64,000 bases of DNA from Posidonia oceanica (taxonomy: Eukaryota > Streptophyta > Magnoliopsida > Alismatales > Posidoniaceae): NCBI GenBank assembly GCA_037176725.1, contig JAZBRS010000076.1:122593001-122657000 (forward strand), given 5' to 3'. The first letter of the stretch is position 1. Every line of letters begins with the position of its first letter. The notes under the pieces were generated by a model. It ran no database searches and was not told where the DNA came from. It worked only from the letters and a program-made list of their open reading frames with translations. Both the position numbers and the translations under genes were made by a program. Positions 48,348 through 61,358 of this stretch are shown here, piece after piece.

Positions 48348-51300
48348 TGGCAGACCTGGACCCTTGGAGCCCTCCTGGTAATTGCTGGATCAAACCCCAA
48401 CCAAACCCTAACCCTAATCCTCCTCTCTACCCTCCAAAAATCAGCCCATTCTGACCTAAACCTTTACCCCCCTTCCCAACCTCCAAACCAGACCAAAATC
48501 CATAGGGAAACCCACCACCATCCACTCAACAAACCTACCCAAAAACATGGAAATTTCCAAACCCAACCCATTCCCAAAAACCCTAGAAAACTTAGGAGAA
48601 ACTACCCTTCTTCTACGCCTTGAAACCCCTCCAAAACCTCCTTTGAATCGGACCAAAACTTCAGACCGAAGACTTCAAACTCTGGACTACCCACTACCCA
48701 ATTTCACCCCATTCCAAGACCATTAAGACCCTCTTTCACCCAAATTATCCTTTTCTCTCTCCGGGATTATCATTTTCTCTCTCCTCTCTCTCTCCTGATT
48801 ATCATCACTCTTTTCATCCCTTTCTTATCCTTTTTCTGGTCTGGCTGTGGGCCCCCTCTGTGCTTCTATCCTTCCTCTATCTTATCCCTATTTTTACTTT
48901 ATTTTTAACACTTTTTCTGAATTTTTAAAAATCGCTTTCCTCCAACCTATCTATTTTCCTTATTTCCCTCTTTTTCCCTTTTCCTTCTTCCTTCTCTTTT
49001 TTCTTTTCTCCCTTCTGCAAAAATCCACAAAAACCCATAAAAATCTGTAAAATCTCAAAACATAAAACAAACAAATCAGTACCCTAAGAAAAACAATTAA
49101 AGAATATTAAACAAGCAATTAACAGCTTAAACTTAACTAAATCAAGTTAAAAGAAAAACCGAACATGCAAACTAAAAAATGCAAAACAAATCAAAAGAAA
49201 ACACTGAAAAATCAAGGAAAAAGCTAAAATAAAATCAAAACCCACCAAAGGTAAAAACCCACCAGAAGAATTAAAAAACAAACCCAAAAAGAAGAATTAA
49301 AAAAATCAAACACTAAAACAAGTAATTAAAAAAGGCAAAAGACTTAACTTAATAAACATAAGAAAAACAAGTTAAAAACTTAATTAAAAGAGAAAAGAAA
49401 AACACATCTGAAAAGCCTAAAAAAAAACACCCCATCAAACCCGAAAAATCCAACTAAAAACTTCAAGAAAAATCAACAAAATAAAAATCAAAACACAACT
49501 TAAAAGACTTAAGAAAGAAAAACCTTAACAAGACTACAACTTAAAAATCTAAAAAACATCCTGATTAATGGGAAAATAAATCCTAAAAAATCCTAATTAA
49601 CATCCCAAGTGTCCAACAAGGGAAATACAATTTTTAAAACAATTCAAAAAAGGGTTTAACAAACATTTAATCGAATGAAAACCAATTAAAAACAAAACCA
49701 AAATCCTAAAACCCTAATCAAGCCCAAAACACATTAATCAACTCAAAATGACCATTAAAAATCTTAATTAAAATCCTAATCTACAGCAAAACTCTTCTAA
49801 TATTTTTATTTATTTTTAATTTATTTTCACCTATTTTATTTCCCCATTCTACCCTCTCTTTCTCCCTTCCTTCTTTCTTTCTTTCTTTCTTTCCATATTG
49901 GGCTCAATCCGGCCCGTTTCTTCTTTTTTTCTCTTTTTCTTCCTTTTTTTTTTCTCGGCCCGTAGCAGTCCGGCCTGCTTCCCTCTCCTCCTTCTTCTTC
50001 CTCTCCTCCTCTGTGTTTTTCTCCACCAGATCTTCTTCCCGCGAGCTCGCGGCTACAGCATTCCCTCCTTTGTTCAAATTCAAGCCTCCATCTTATCGTC
50101 TACAGAACTCGCCGCCTCTCTTCTATCTCAGCACCGATTCCGGGAGGCATCAAGTGCCTGTCATCTCGCCGGCTGCTGGTCCCTTCAGCTGCAGTGACGC
50201 CGGTGGAATTCAAACCACTGGCTCGCGCCCAGCAGTCTCCTCCTCCTCATTTTTAAGCTTCAGGTCCTTCCTTCAATGCAAGAAGAAGAGTCGACCTTCA
50301 ATTGGCAGTGAGAGAGAACAAGGAGAGAGCGAACCAGTGCGAGAGAGGAATCAGACCAGAATCCGGATTTTCCTTCCACCTGTGCGGCCTCCCTTCTCCA
50401 GGGCATTTCATCCAATTCCAGAGTGAAGAGAGAGCAGAAGAGAGTGTTTGAGAGCCACCCTTGCATCCCGGAGAGAAGCCTCCACTTCAGACCGATCCCC
50501 ACACCCAATTCTCCTCTTTTCTTCTCTTAAAAATTCAGCAAACGCCCTTCTTCCATTCCCAGCTAACCAACACCCTTCCTAGCCTTCATCCTTCTCCTAA
50601 TTCCTTCCCCAAACTCACCCAGCACACAGCCACTTCCCCTCATCTTCCTACAGCCATTCCACCACCCGAAACACCTTCAAACCACTCTGAACACCCACAG
50701 CAACCCAACTCCAACCCACCAGACAATTCCCCTCACCACAGCCCGCTGCTTCCTTCCAAACTCCACCCAGAAATCCACCAGACACCCACCTTTCCAGAGC
50801 CTCCGACAGCAAACCAAACCATCCACCACAGACCTTAAACTCCACTTCAAACACCTAACCTTGTTTCTGTCAGAAATCAACCCAGACCTCAAATTCCCCT
50901 CCACTCGCACCAGAAACCCTCTCCAAGCATCCAAACCCCATCGCCAGCATCCCAGCAACCCATCGGAGCACTCCATCCAGCCTGAGGAGCAGCAGACACC
51001 CTCCCCGGTCTTCGGCTGTCATCACTGGACCCAAAAACGCCGGATTCCTCTCCGAGCTTCGAAGCTCGTGTCTAATCACCCAGGAAGCACCAGAAGCACC
51101 CCCTGAGTAGATCCCAATCTCCGTGAGCGCCCGAGGACCACTGCTGCGACCGGACGGCCTTCACCGGCCACCTCCGACACTGCTGAGGTCGGGGGGACGC
51201 ACCAGGCGCCACCGCAGGTACTTCTCGCTTCCCCTCTCTCTCTCTCCTCCTCCTGCTGCTTCTCCGCCAGTCAGAACCGAGTTCCCGGTGTCCCAGACGC

Positions 51301-54152
51301 AGTTGCAGTTCGCCGGACAGTTCTCCTTCTCCGGCGCCGGCTGCTGTTCCTCCGGACGCTCCGATCAGCAGAAAGGTCTCCCGACGGTTCTCAGAGCTCC
51401 GGACAGTCGCCGGCCACGTCCTCCGCCAGTCCTGCGCCTCCTCAGCCTCCCTTGTCGGCGGCCACGAGCTCTGGAAGCTTTATGCTACAGTGCTCGTCGC
51501 CGTCGACGATCGGCACTGTGCATTTATTTTTCTTAGTATAGTTTTAGATGTAAATATTGCATATCTGCCTTAAGTTTTTTTAATTTTTGCGCTTCAGTCC
51601 TCCTGCTATTTATTCTGCTTAGTTTTCAATTAAGAACTATGCCAAATTGCAGCTTTTATTTATGTTTTTCAGTATTCACTTTTTAGTCCTGTTACTGTGC
51701 CTTTTAGTTATAAAAAGTTTAAGTTTAGCCCCTTTGCTTTCATTTATTGCACATAGCCCCTGCATGAAATCAGATCATTTAAATGCATCATTTTTACCAT
51801 ATAATATTGCAGTCCGAGTCCCTGTAATCTACTGTTTTTGCATGTAGATCCATTGCACTGTAGCAACTTAGGCTTTAATTTTAATTTTTGGTTGATGCAT
51901 TGCACTTTTGCCCTTCTGGTTTTGCATTTTTGCAGTTAGGTCCATTTTAAATGGACAGTAACTGTGTTACATATAATTTAGCTTATTAAATTGCATTTTC
52001 AACCCTGCTTTTTTCAAAAATTACACTGTGGTCCTGCCCTTTATTTTTCAGTGCATGTTTTCCATACTAAATTGCATTTTCAGCCCCTGCATGATTTCAA
52101 AATTACACATAGGTCCCTGCACCTTTTAAAAAAATCATGTGAAAAGACCATTTTGCCCCTAGGTTGCATTTTAGCTCCAATGCTTACCAGATTTCATACA
52201 GACCCTCCACTAGTATTCCCAGACTCCCTGGAACCTTGTTTTCTGGGAAATTTGCATTTTAGACCCTAGTTTTCTTAAAATTACTTTCTGATCCATTTCT
52301 GCTTTTAAAACTTCTTCCAAAGCACACCCTCTTTTCAAAGCAACCTTCTGAGCCTAGTTTTTTGCCAAATAGACCTATGTCTTCCCCTATTTTCGAAATC
52401 CTTTTCTGTGGGCCCCTGTTTTTTGGGAAATTTGCATTTTTAGCCCCTTTCTTTTTCAAAATGCTTTCTGAAATCCTGGTCTTTCCCAGTTTCTTTTCTT
52501 TGCTTCTTCTTGATTTTGCATGCATCCTGCACTCATCTAGTCTTGCATTTTAGCATCTTTTGCACACACTAAACACTTTTTGCTCCCTTTCACTTGGGAG
52601 AACCTTTTTGCACATCCCTAGGACCTCCTGAACACCTAGATCTGTTCTTCTCCCCTGTTCTGGCCCTTCTGCCTTGAAGTCGCGTTATCTTTCAATCCGG
52701 CCGTTGGATCTTCTCAAGTAAGCTGCCCAGGCGACCGCAGCGAAGCGTTCTTCAGCGTGGATCAGACAGATTTCAGATCAGGCTTTCGGATCTCTAGGTA
52801 TGTCCTCCTGAACCCCTACATTGCATTCATTTGCATGCCTTTTGCACAGTTTTCCTTGTTTTCGCTTTCTGTCTCTTTGAGCATGTAGAATAAGGCTTCC
52901 CCTTTCTGCTTGTATCTCCCAATCTCCGTTTCGCGTATTCCTGTGTGTTTTGCGTTGTGTTTTCCTTGGATTTACCACTTAATGTGACTTTCTTCCCCCT
53001 TTTCCACGATCCGATCGCATCGCGAGCTTCGGGCAGCATGCGAGACACATCGTGGAACGGTTTAGTGGGAAACAGTCGCAAAGTGGTGGTAATCCCTCCG
53101 TTTGCACACTCTCCCCTCCGTAGGTCTTCACACCTACTCTGAGTGGTCCTAAACGACGTCTGTTCTTACACACACGTTGTTTTGTCTCTCCCTTTGGCCT
53201 CTTCTGATCTTTCTCTGCATTCTTGCATTCGCATGGCTTTTTCGAGGTTTTTGCTTCGTTGTTTTGGCACCGTTTCGCGTGCCGCTCTCGTTTTTGCACC
53301 GTTTTGCATGCCCTTTTTGCTTCCTTGTCTCGTTTTGCGTGCTGCCTTGCTTTCTCACCTGCTTTGCATGTCGCTCTCGTTTTTGCACCGTTCTGCGTGC
53401 CTCTTTGCTTCCTTGTCTCGTTTTACGTGCCAGTTTTATTCTTTCGATCCGTTTTGCGCGCTTTCTTGTTTTTTTCGCCTCGTTTTGCGTGTTTTACGCC
53501 GTTTTCTCTTGCATGTCGATTGCATTGCATGGTTTCCCCGTCGTTTTGTTTTCTCGCCTGCATTTGCACATAGGGCTGTGATGCTTACTGCCTGGAGTTC
53601 TCACGAGCCAGGCTTCGCCTAATTCGGGACACAGACAGCGCAGCTGAGCACTTAGAGAGCACGTTTACTTCCTTGCTTTGTTTCTTCCCACTTAGAGCAC
53701 ACCTTGAGCATTCATTCAGGCATTTATAGGCACATAGGCATTCAATCCTGCATTTCCCTGCGTATGCGAGCGTAAGCCTAGAAAGACCGATTCTCAGGCG
53801 TGTCGGGGGTGCCTAACACCTTCCCCGCGCGTAACAGGAGTCCTTACCCTGTCTTTTGGCCCGCAATGACCGTACTACCCTTATCCTAGGCTAGAGTCAT
53901 CTCATTTGCATTTGTTTGCATTTGTTTTCCTTTGCATTGCTTTGCTTTGCATTTCTTGCTTGGTTTTGCGTGTTAATCCACGCATTTCCCCGGTTTTCCT
54001 CGTCTTCCGTTAATAGACGTGGTGGCGACTCTGATTTGTCTTATCTTTCCTTTTTCTCCTCGATTTCAAGTGTTTTCGAGTTGAGCCTCTTCCTCGGATC
54101 TCAATCGTCGCTATCTATATTAGCGAGCCTGATTCCGATCGGGATCGCTACA
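48332..54152 (+). mobile_element. Second LTR of the tandem element (5821 bp)
   Basis: Near-identical to 28898-34705, with the same ends (TGTTGACACC...ATCGCTACA) and zoned structure, including AAACCCTAACCCTAA at 48403-48417, the A-rich tract at about 49020-49800, a TTTC microsatellite near 49871-49893 and the minisatellite at about 53268-53500. A small insertion near 49571-49590 and scattered substitutions separate the two. It is unusual in being followed by a primer site rather than by flanking DNA, so it serves as 3' LTR of one element and 5' LTR of the next. Confidence 0.95.
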
Positions 54153-54702
54153 GTGGCGACTCTGCTGGGGATTAGACTAGACTCCGGCTTTCATTCCCGG
54201 CTTTTCGCTCGCCTGTTTTGCAGTTTTGTCTGCCTTGTGTGCCTTCTCCGCCTGTTTTGCTCGCTTTTCTGTGCAAACTCCTAGCGAGTCGCTTTGTAGC
54301 TACTTTGCTTAGGTTTTGCACCTCTTCTGTCTCGATTTGCGCTTTCCTTTGCTTGGCTTCGCTTGTTTGCTTGTTTATTTACTTATTGCCTTGCTTATGC
54401 CTCTATTTCTTTTACAGTCTGCTTACTTTTACCTTGCTTTATCTTACTTGCTTATTATTGCTTTAATTCTTGCGCATTACATGTCTACATACTTTGTTTG
54501 GCTAAAATACATGCTTTTTGGACGTTGAATGCTTCTTTTACACTCTTGCTATGCCACTACACACGCACATACTATGCTTACATGCTTTTTGACTTGATGA
54601 ATGTTTCTTTTTCACCATTATGCCCACAAACACTCGCACATGCCATGAACATGCCTTTTGTTGTGTTGTATGATGGTTGCTTGCCATTTTGACTGATTTT
54701 TG
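54153..54702 (+). mobile_element. Truncated second internal region with primer site
   Basis: TGGCGACTCTGCTGGGGA at 54154-54171 repeats the primer site. The sequence then matches 34706-35257 with four substitutions counted by eye, and stops at 54702 (GACTGATTTTTG). The satellite begins within two bases. It holds no gene. Confidence 0.93.
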
Positions 54703-54703
54703 A

Positions 54704-57700
54704 CTGACCTCTTCCTCGTCTTGATAGGGCTTACGCCTATCATTTCGGGCGGTCCGGTCTTGATATGGCTTGCATTTATCATTCCTGGCCTCTTCCCGGT
54801 CCTGATACAGCTTGCAGCTATCATTCCTAGAGGTCCGGTCATGATAAGGCTTGCACATATCATTCCTGACACCGTCCGAGTCTTGATAGGGCTTGCACCT
54901 ATCCTTCCTCGTTGTCCAGTCCAGATAAGGCTCGCACTTATCATTCCCGACCTTATCCGGATCAAGATGGGGCTTGCACCTACCATTCCTGGCGGACCGA
55001 TCTTGATGAGGCTTGCACTTATCATTCCTGACCTCACCCTGGGTCATGATTGGCCATGCACCAATCTTTCCAGGCAGTCTGGTCTTGATAAGGCTTGCGC
55101 TTATCATTCCTGACCTCTTCTGCATCTTGATAGGGCTTGCACCAATTATTCCTGGCGGTCTGGTCTTGATAAGGATTGCCCTTATCATCCCTGACCTCTT
55201 CCCGTTCTTGATAAGGGTTGCAACTAACGTTCCAGGCGGTCCGGTCATGAAAGGGCATGCCCTTAATATTCCGGACCACTTTCTGGTCTTGGTAGGGCTT
55301 GCACCTATCGTTCCTGGCTGTCCGGTCATGATAAGGCTTGCTCTTATCATTCCTGACCTCTCCTTGGGCCATGACAGGGCATGCACCTATCATTCCAGGC
55401 GATCTGGTCATGATAAGGCTTGCACTTATCATTCTTGACCTCTTCCGAGTCTTGGTATGGCTTGCACCGATCATTCCTGGCCGTCCGGTCTTGATAAGGC
55501 TTGCACTTATCGTTCCTATCATCTTCTGGGTCTTGATAGTGCGTGCACCTATCATTCCTGGTGGTCCGGTCTGGATAAGGCTTGCACTTATCATTCCTGA
55601 CCACTTCCGGGTCTGGGTCGGTCTTGCACTTATCATTCCTGGCGGTCCGGTCTTGATAAGGCTTGCACTTCTCATTCCTTACCTCTTCTGGGTCATGATT
55701 GGGCTTGCACTTATCATTCCTGGCGGTCCGGTCTTCCTAAGGCATGCACTTATCATTCCAAACCTCCTCCGGGTCATGAAAGGGCTTGCACCTATCATTC
55801 CTGGCAGTCCGATCATGATATGGCTTGCACTTATCACTCCTGACCTCTTCCAGGTCATGATAGGGCATGCACATATCATTCCAGGCGGTTCGATCTCGAT
55901 AAGGCTTGCACCTATCATTCCTGACCTCTCCCTGGGTCATAATCGGGCTTGCCCCTATCATTCCTGCCGGTCCGGTCTTGATAAGGCTTGCTCTTATCAT
56001 TCTTGTCCTCTTCGTGGTCATGATAGGGTTTGCGCCAATCATTCCTGGCGGTCCAGTGTTGATAAGCCTTGCACTTATCATTCCTGGCCTCTTCCGGGAC
56101 TTGATAGGGCATGCAGCTATCATTCCTGGCGGTCCGGTCATGATATGGCTTGCACTTATCATTCCTAAACTCTTCCGAGTCTTGAGAGGGCTTGCACCTA
56201 TCATTCCTCACGGTTCGGTCCAGTTTAGGCTTGCACTTATCATTCTGGACCACTTCCGAGTCTTGAGGAGGCTTGCACTTATCATTCCTGACCTCTCCCT
56301 GCGTCTTGATAGGCCTTGCACCTTTCATTCCAGGCGTTCTGGCCTTGTTAAGGCATGCGCTTATCATTCCTGACCTCTTCAGAGTCTTGATTGGGCTTGC
56401 ACCAAACAATCCTGTCGGTCTGGTCTTGATAATTATTGCACTTATCATCCCTGACCTCATCCCGGTCTTGATAGGGCATGCAACTATCATTCCTGGCGGG
56501 CTAGTCTTGATAAGGCTTGCCCTTAACATTCCTGACCTTTTCCGGCTCTCAGTAAGGCTTGCACCAATCATTCCTGGCGGTCCGGTCTTGATATGGCTTG
56601 CACTTATCATTCCTGACCTCTCCCTAGGTCTTGATAGGGCACGCACCTATCATTCCAAGCGGTCAGGTCTTGATAAGGCATGCACTTTTCATTTCGGACC
56701 TCTTCCAGGTCTTGATAAGGCTTGCACCTATCATTCCTGGTAGTCTGGTCATGATAAGGCTTGCACTTATCGTTCCTGACCTCATCCGGGTCTTGATAGG
56801 GAGTGCACCTATCATTACGGGCAGTCCGGTCATTATAACGCCAGCACTAATCATTCCTGACCTCTTCCGGGTCTTGATAAGGCATGCACTTATCATTCCT
56901 GGCAGCCCGGTCTTGATAATGGTTGCACTTATCAGTCCTGACCTCTCCCAAGGTCATGATAGGGCATGCACCTTTCAATCCTGGTGGTCCGGACATGATA
57001 AGGCTTGCACTAATCATTACTGACCTCTTCTTGGTCATGACAGGGTTTGTGCCTATCATTCCTGGCGGTCCGGTCTTGATAAGGCTTCACTTATCATTCC
57101 AGGCCACTTCCAGGTTTTGATAGGGCTTGCTCCTACCATTCCTGGCGGTCTGGTATTGATAGGGCTTGCACTTATCAATCCTGTCCTCTTCCGGGTCTTG
57201 ATAGGGCTTGCACCTATCATTCCTAGTGGTCCGGTGATGTTAGGGCATGCACTTATCATTCTTGACCTCTTCGGTGTCTTGATAGGGCTTGCACAAATCA
57301 TTCCTCGCAGTCTGGTCTAGATATGGCTTGCACTTATCATCCCTGACCTCTACCTGGTCTTGATATGGCTTGCACCTATCATTCCTGACGGTCCTCTCTT
57401 GTTAAGGCTTGCACTTATCATTTCTGACTTCTTCCAGGTCTTGATAAGGCTAGCACCTACCATTCCTGGCGGTCCGATCTTGATAAGGCTTGCACTTATC
57501 TTTCCTAACCTCATCCGGGTCTTGATTGGGCTTGCACCTAACCTTCCTGGCGGTCCGGTCTTGATAAGGCTTCCACTTGTCAGTCCGGACCTCTTTCGGG
57601 TCTTGATACGGCTTGCACAAATCATTCCTGGCTGTCCAGTCATGATAAGGCTTGCACGAATCATTCCAGACCGCTCTCTGGGTCTTGATTGCACTTACAC

Positions 57701-58030
57701 CTGTCATTCCCGGTGGTCCGATTTTGATAAGGCTTGCACTTACCATTCCTGACCTCTTTCGGGTTTTGATAGGGCTTGCAGCAATCATTCCAGCCGGTCC
57801 GGTCATGATATGGCTTGCACTTATCATTCCTGACCTCCTACGGGTCTTGATAGGGCTTGCACCTTTCATTCCTGGCGGTCCGGTCTTGATAAGGCTTGCA
57901 CCTATCACTGCTGGCAGTCCGGTCTTGCTGAGGCATGCACTTATCAGTCCTGACCTCGTCTGCATCTTGATAAGGCTTGCACCTATCATTCCTAGCGGTC
58001 CGGTCTTGATAAGGCTGGAACTTATCAATC
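54704..58030 (+). repeat. 3.33-kb higher-order repeat, copy 1
   Basis: Landmarks recur at offsets of 3327-3328 bp in copies 2 and 3 (55013/58340/61668, 55338/58665/61993, 56273/59600/62928, 56631/59958/63286). Its length equals about 41 units of 81 bp. The section 57316-58060 also matches 5516-6250 of the left array at an offset of 51811, so the two higher-order types share blocks. Confidence 0.9.
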
Positions 58031-61000
58031 CTGACCTCTTCCTCGTCTTGATAGGGCTTGCGCCTATCATTTCGGGCGGTCCGGTCTTGATATGGCTTGC
58101 ATTTATCATTCCTGGCCTCTTCCCGGTGCTGATACAGCTTGCAGCTATCATTCCTAGAGGTCCGGTCATGATAAGGCTTGCACTTATCATTCCTGACACC
58201 GTCCGAGTCTTGATAGGGCTTGCACCTATCCTTCCTCGTTGTCCAGTCCAGATAAGGCTCGCACTTATCATTCCCGACCTTATCCTGATCCAGATGGGGC
58301 TCGCACCTACCATTCTTGGCAGACCGACCTTGATGAGGCTTGCACTTATCATTCCTGACCTCACCCTGGGTCATGATTGGCCATGCACCAAACTTTCCAG
58401 GCAGTCTGGTCTTGATAAGGCTTGCGCTTATCATTCCTGACCTCTTCTGCATCTTGATAGGGCTTGCACCAATTATTCCTGGTGGTCTGGTCTTGATAAG
58501 GATTGCCCTTATCATCCCTGACCTCTTCCCGTTCTTGATAAGGGTTGCAACTAACGTTCTAGGTGGTCCGGTCATGATAGGGCATGCCCTTAATATTCCG
58601 GACAACTTTCAGGTCTTGGTAGGGCTTGCACCTATCGTTCCTGGCTGTCCGGTCATGATAAGGCTTGCTCTTATCATTCCTAACCTCTCCTTGGGCCATG
58701 ACAGGGCATGCACCTATCATTCCAGGCGATCTGGTCATGATAAGGCTTGCACATATCATTCTTGACCTCTTCCGAGTCTTGGTATGGCTTGCACCGATCA
58801 TTCCTGGCCGTCCGGTCTTGATAAGGCTTGCACTTATCGTTCCTATCATCTTCTGGGTCTTGATAGTGCGTGCACCTATCATTCCTGGTGGTCCGGTCTC
58901 GATAAGGCTTGCACTTATCATTCCTGACCACTTCCGGGTCTGGGACATTCTTGCACTTATCATTCCTGGCGGTCCGGTCTTGATAAGGCTTGCACTTCTC
59001 ATTCCTTACCTCTTCTGGGTCATGATTGGGCTTGCACTTATCATTCCTGGCGGTCCGGTCTTCCTAAGGCATGCACTTATCATTCCAAACCTCCTCCGGG
59101 TCATGAAAGGGCTTGCACCTATCATTCCTGGCAGTCCGATCATGATATGGCTTGCACTTATCACTCCTGACCTCTTCCAGGTCATGATAGGGCATGCACA
59201 TATCATTCCAGGCTGTTCGATCTCATTAAGGCTTGCACCTATCATTCCTGACCTCTCCCTGGGTCATAATCGGGCTTGCCCCTATCATTCCTGCCGGTCC
59301 GGTCTTGATAAGGCTTGCTCTTGTCATTCTTGTCCTCTTCGTGGTCTTGATAGGGTTTGCGCCAATCATTCCTGGCGGTCCAGTGTTGATAAGCCTTGCA
59401 CTTATCATTCCTGGCCTCTTCCGGGACATGATAGGGCATGCAGCTATCATTCCTGGTGGTCCGGTCCTGATATGGCTTGCACTTATCATTCCTAAACTCT
59501 TCCGGGTCTTGAGAGGGCTTGCACCTATCATTCCTCACGGTCCGGTCCAGTTTAGGCTTGCACTTATCATTCTGGACCACTTCCGAGTCTTGAGGAGGCT
59601 TGCACTTATCATTCCTGACCTCTCCCTGCGTCTTGATAGGCCTTGCACCTTTCATTCCAGGCGTTCTGGCCTTGATAAGGCATGCGCTTATCATTCCTGA
59701 CCTCTTCAGAGTCTTGATAGGGCTTGCACCAAACATTCCTGTCGGTCTGGTCTTGATAATAATTGCACTTATCATCCCTGACCTCATCCCGGTCTTGATA
59801 GGGCATGCAACTATCATTCCTGGCGGGCCAGTCTTGATATGGCTTGCCCTTAACATTCCTAACCTTTTCCGGTTCTCGGTAAGGCTTGCACCAATCATTC
59901 CTGGCGGTCCGGTCTTGATATGGCTTGCACTTATCATTCCTGACCTCTCCCTAGGTCTTGATAGGGCACGCACCTATCATTCCAAGCGGTCAGGTCTTGA
60001 TAAGGCATGCACTTTTCATTTCGGACCTCTTCCAGGTCTTGATAAGGCTTGCACCTATCATTCCTGGCAGTCTGGTCATGATAAGGCTTGCACTTATCGT
60101 TCCTGACCTCTTCCGGGTCTTGATAGGGCGTGCACCTATCATTACGGGCGGTCCGGTCTTTATAAGGCCAGCACTAATCATTCCTGACCTCTTCCGGGTC
60201 TTGATAGGGTATGCACTTATCATTCCTGGCAGCCCGGTCTTGATAATGGTTGCACTTATCATTCCTGACCTCTCCCAAGGTCATGATAGGGCATGCTCCT
60301 TTCAATCCTGGTGGTCCGGACATGATAAGGCTTGCACTAATCATTACTGACCTCTTCTAGGTCATGACAGGGTTTGTGCCTATCATTCCTGGCGGTCCGG
60401 TCTTGATAAGGCTTGCACTTATCATTCCAGGCCACTTCCAGGTTTTGATAAGGCTTGCTCCTATCATTCCTGGCGGTTTGGTCTTGATAGGGCTTGCACT
60501 TATCATTCCTGACCTCTTCCGGGTCATGATAGGGCTTGCACCTATCATTCCTAGTGGTCCGGTGATGTTAAGGCATGCACTTATCATTCCTGACCTCTTC
60601 GGTGTCTTGATAGGGCTTGCACAAATCATTCCTCGCAGTCTGGTCTAGATATGGCTTGCACTTATCATCCCTGACCTCTACCTGGTCTTGATATGGCTTG
60701 CACCTATCATTCCTGACGGTCCGCTCTTGTTAAGGCTTGCACTTATCATTTCTGACCTCTTCCAGGTCTTGATAAGGCTAGCACCTACCATTTCGGGCGG
60801 TCCGATCTTGATAAGGCTTGCACTTATCTTTCCTAACCTCATCCGGGTCTTGATTGGGCTTGCACCTAACATTCCTTGCGGTCCGGTCTTGATAAGGCTT
60901 CCACTTGTCAGTCCGGACCTCTTTCGGGTCTTGATACGGCTTGCACAAATCATTCCTGGCGGTCCGGTCATGATAAGGCTTGCACGAATCATTCCAGACC

Positions 61001-61358
61001 GCTCTCTGGGTCTTGATTGCACTTACACCTGTCATTCACGGTGGTCCGATTTTGATAAGGCTTGCACTTACCATTCCTGACCTCTTTCGGGTTTTGATAG
61101 GGCTTGCAGCAATCATTCCAGCCGGTCCGGTCATGATATGGCTTGCACTTATCATTCCTGACCTCGTACGGGTCTTGATAGGGCTTGCACCTTTCATTCC
61201 TGGCGGTCCGGTCTTGATAAGGCTTGCACCTATCACTGCTGGCAGTCCAGTCTTGCTGAGGCATGCACTTATCAGTCCTGACCTCGTCTGCGTCTTGATA
61301 GGGCTTGCACCTATCATTCCTAGCGGTCCGGTCTTGAAAAGGCTGGCACTTATCAATC
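58031..61358 (+). repeat. 3.33-kb higher-order repeat, copy 2
   Basis: It follows copy 1 in the same phase, starting CTGACCTCTTCCTCGTCTTG. By eye it differs from copies 1 and 3 at scattered single bases only. Confidence 0.9.

Larger units (their letters stand above)
28898..54702 (+). mobile_element. Tandem Tat/Ogre-type retroelement: LTR-internal-LTR-partial internal
   Basis: A 25.3-kb element (28898-54152) has two near-identical LTRs, a primer site, a polypurine tract and a plus-strand coding region. The second LTR is followed by another primer site and the first 550 bp of a second internal region, which stops at 54702 where satellite begins. LTRs of 5.8 kb and a total of 25 kb fit giant Tat/Ogre elements. 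It lacks reverse transcriptase and RNase H, so it could only move with help. Five substitutions were counted by eye between 34081-34705 and 53531-54152 (under 1 percent), which suggests a recent origin. The candidate left target duplication is GATAA. The right partner is lost. Confidence 0.92.

Noticed and set aside
28898..54152. Intact autonomous retrotransposon
   Set aside because: It has the size and both LTRs, but reverse transcriptase and RNase H are absent, gag is frame-broken and integrase has a stop.
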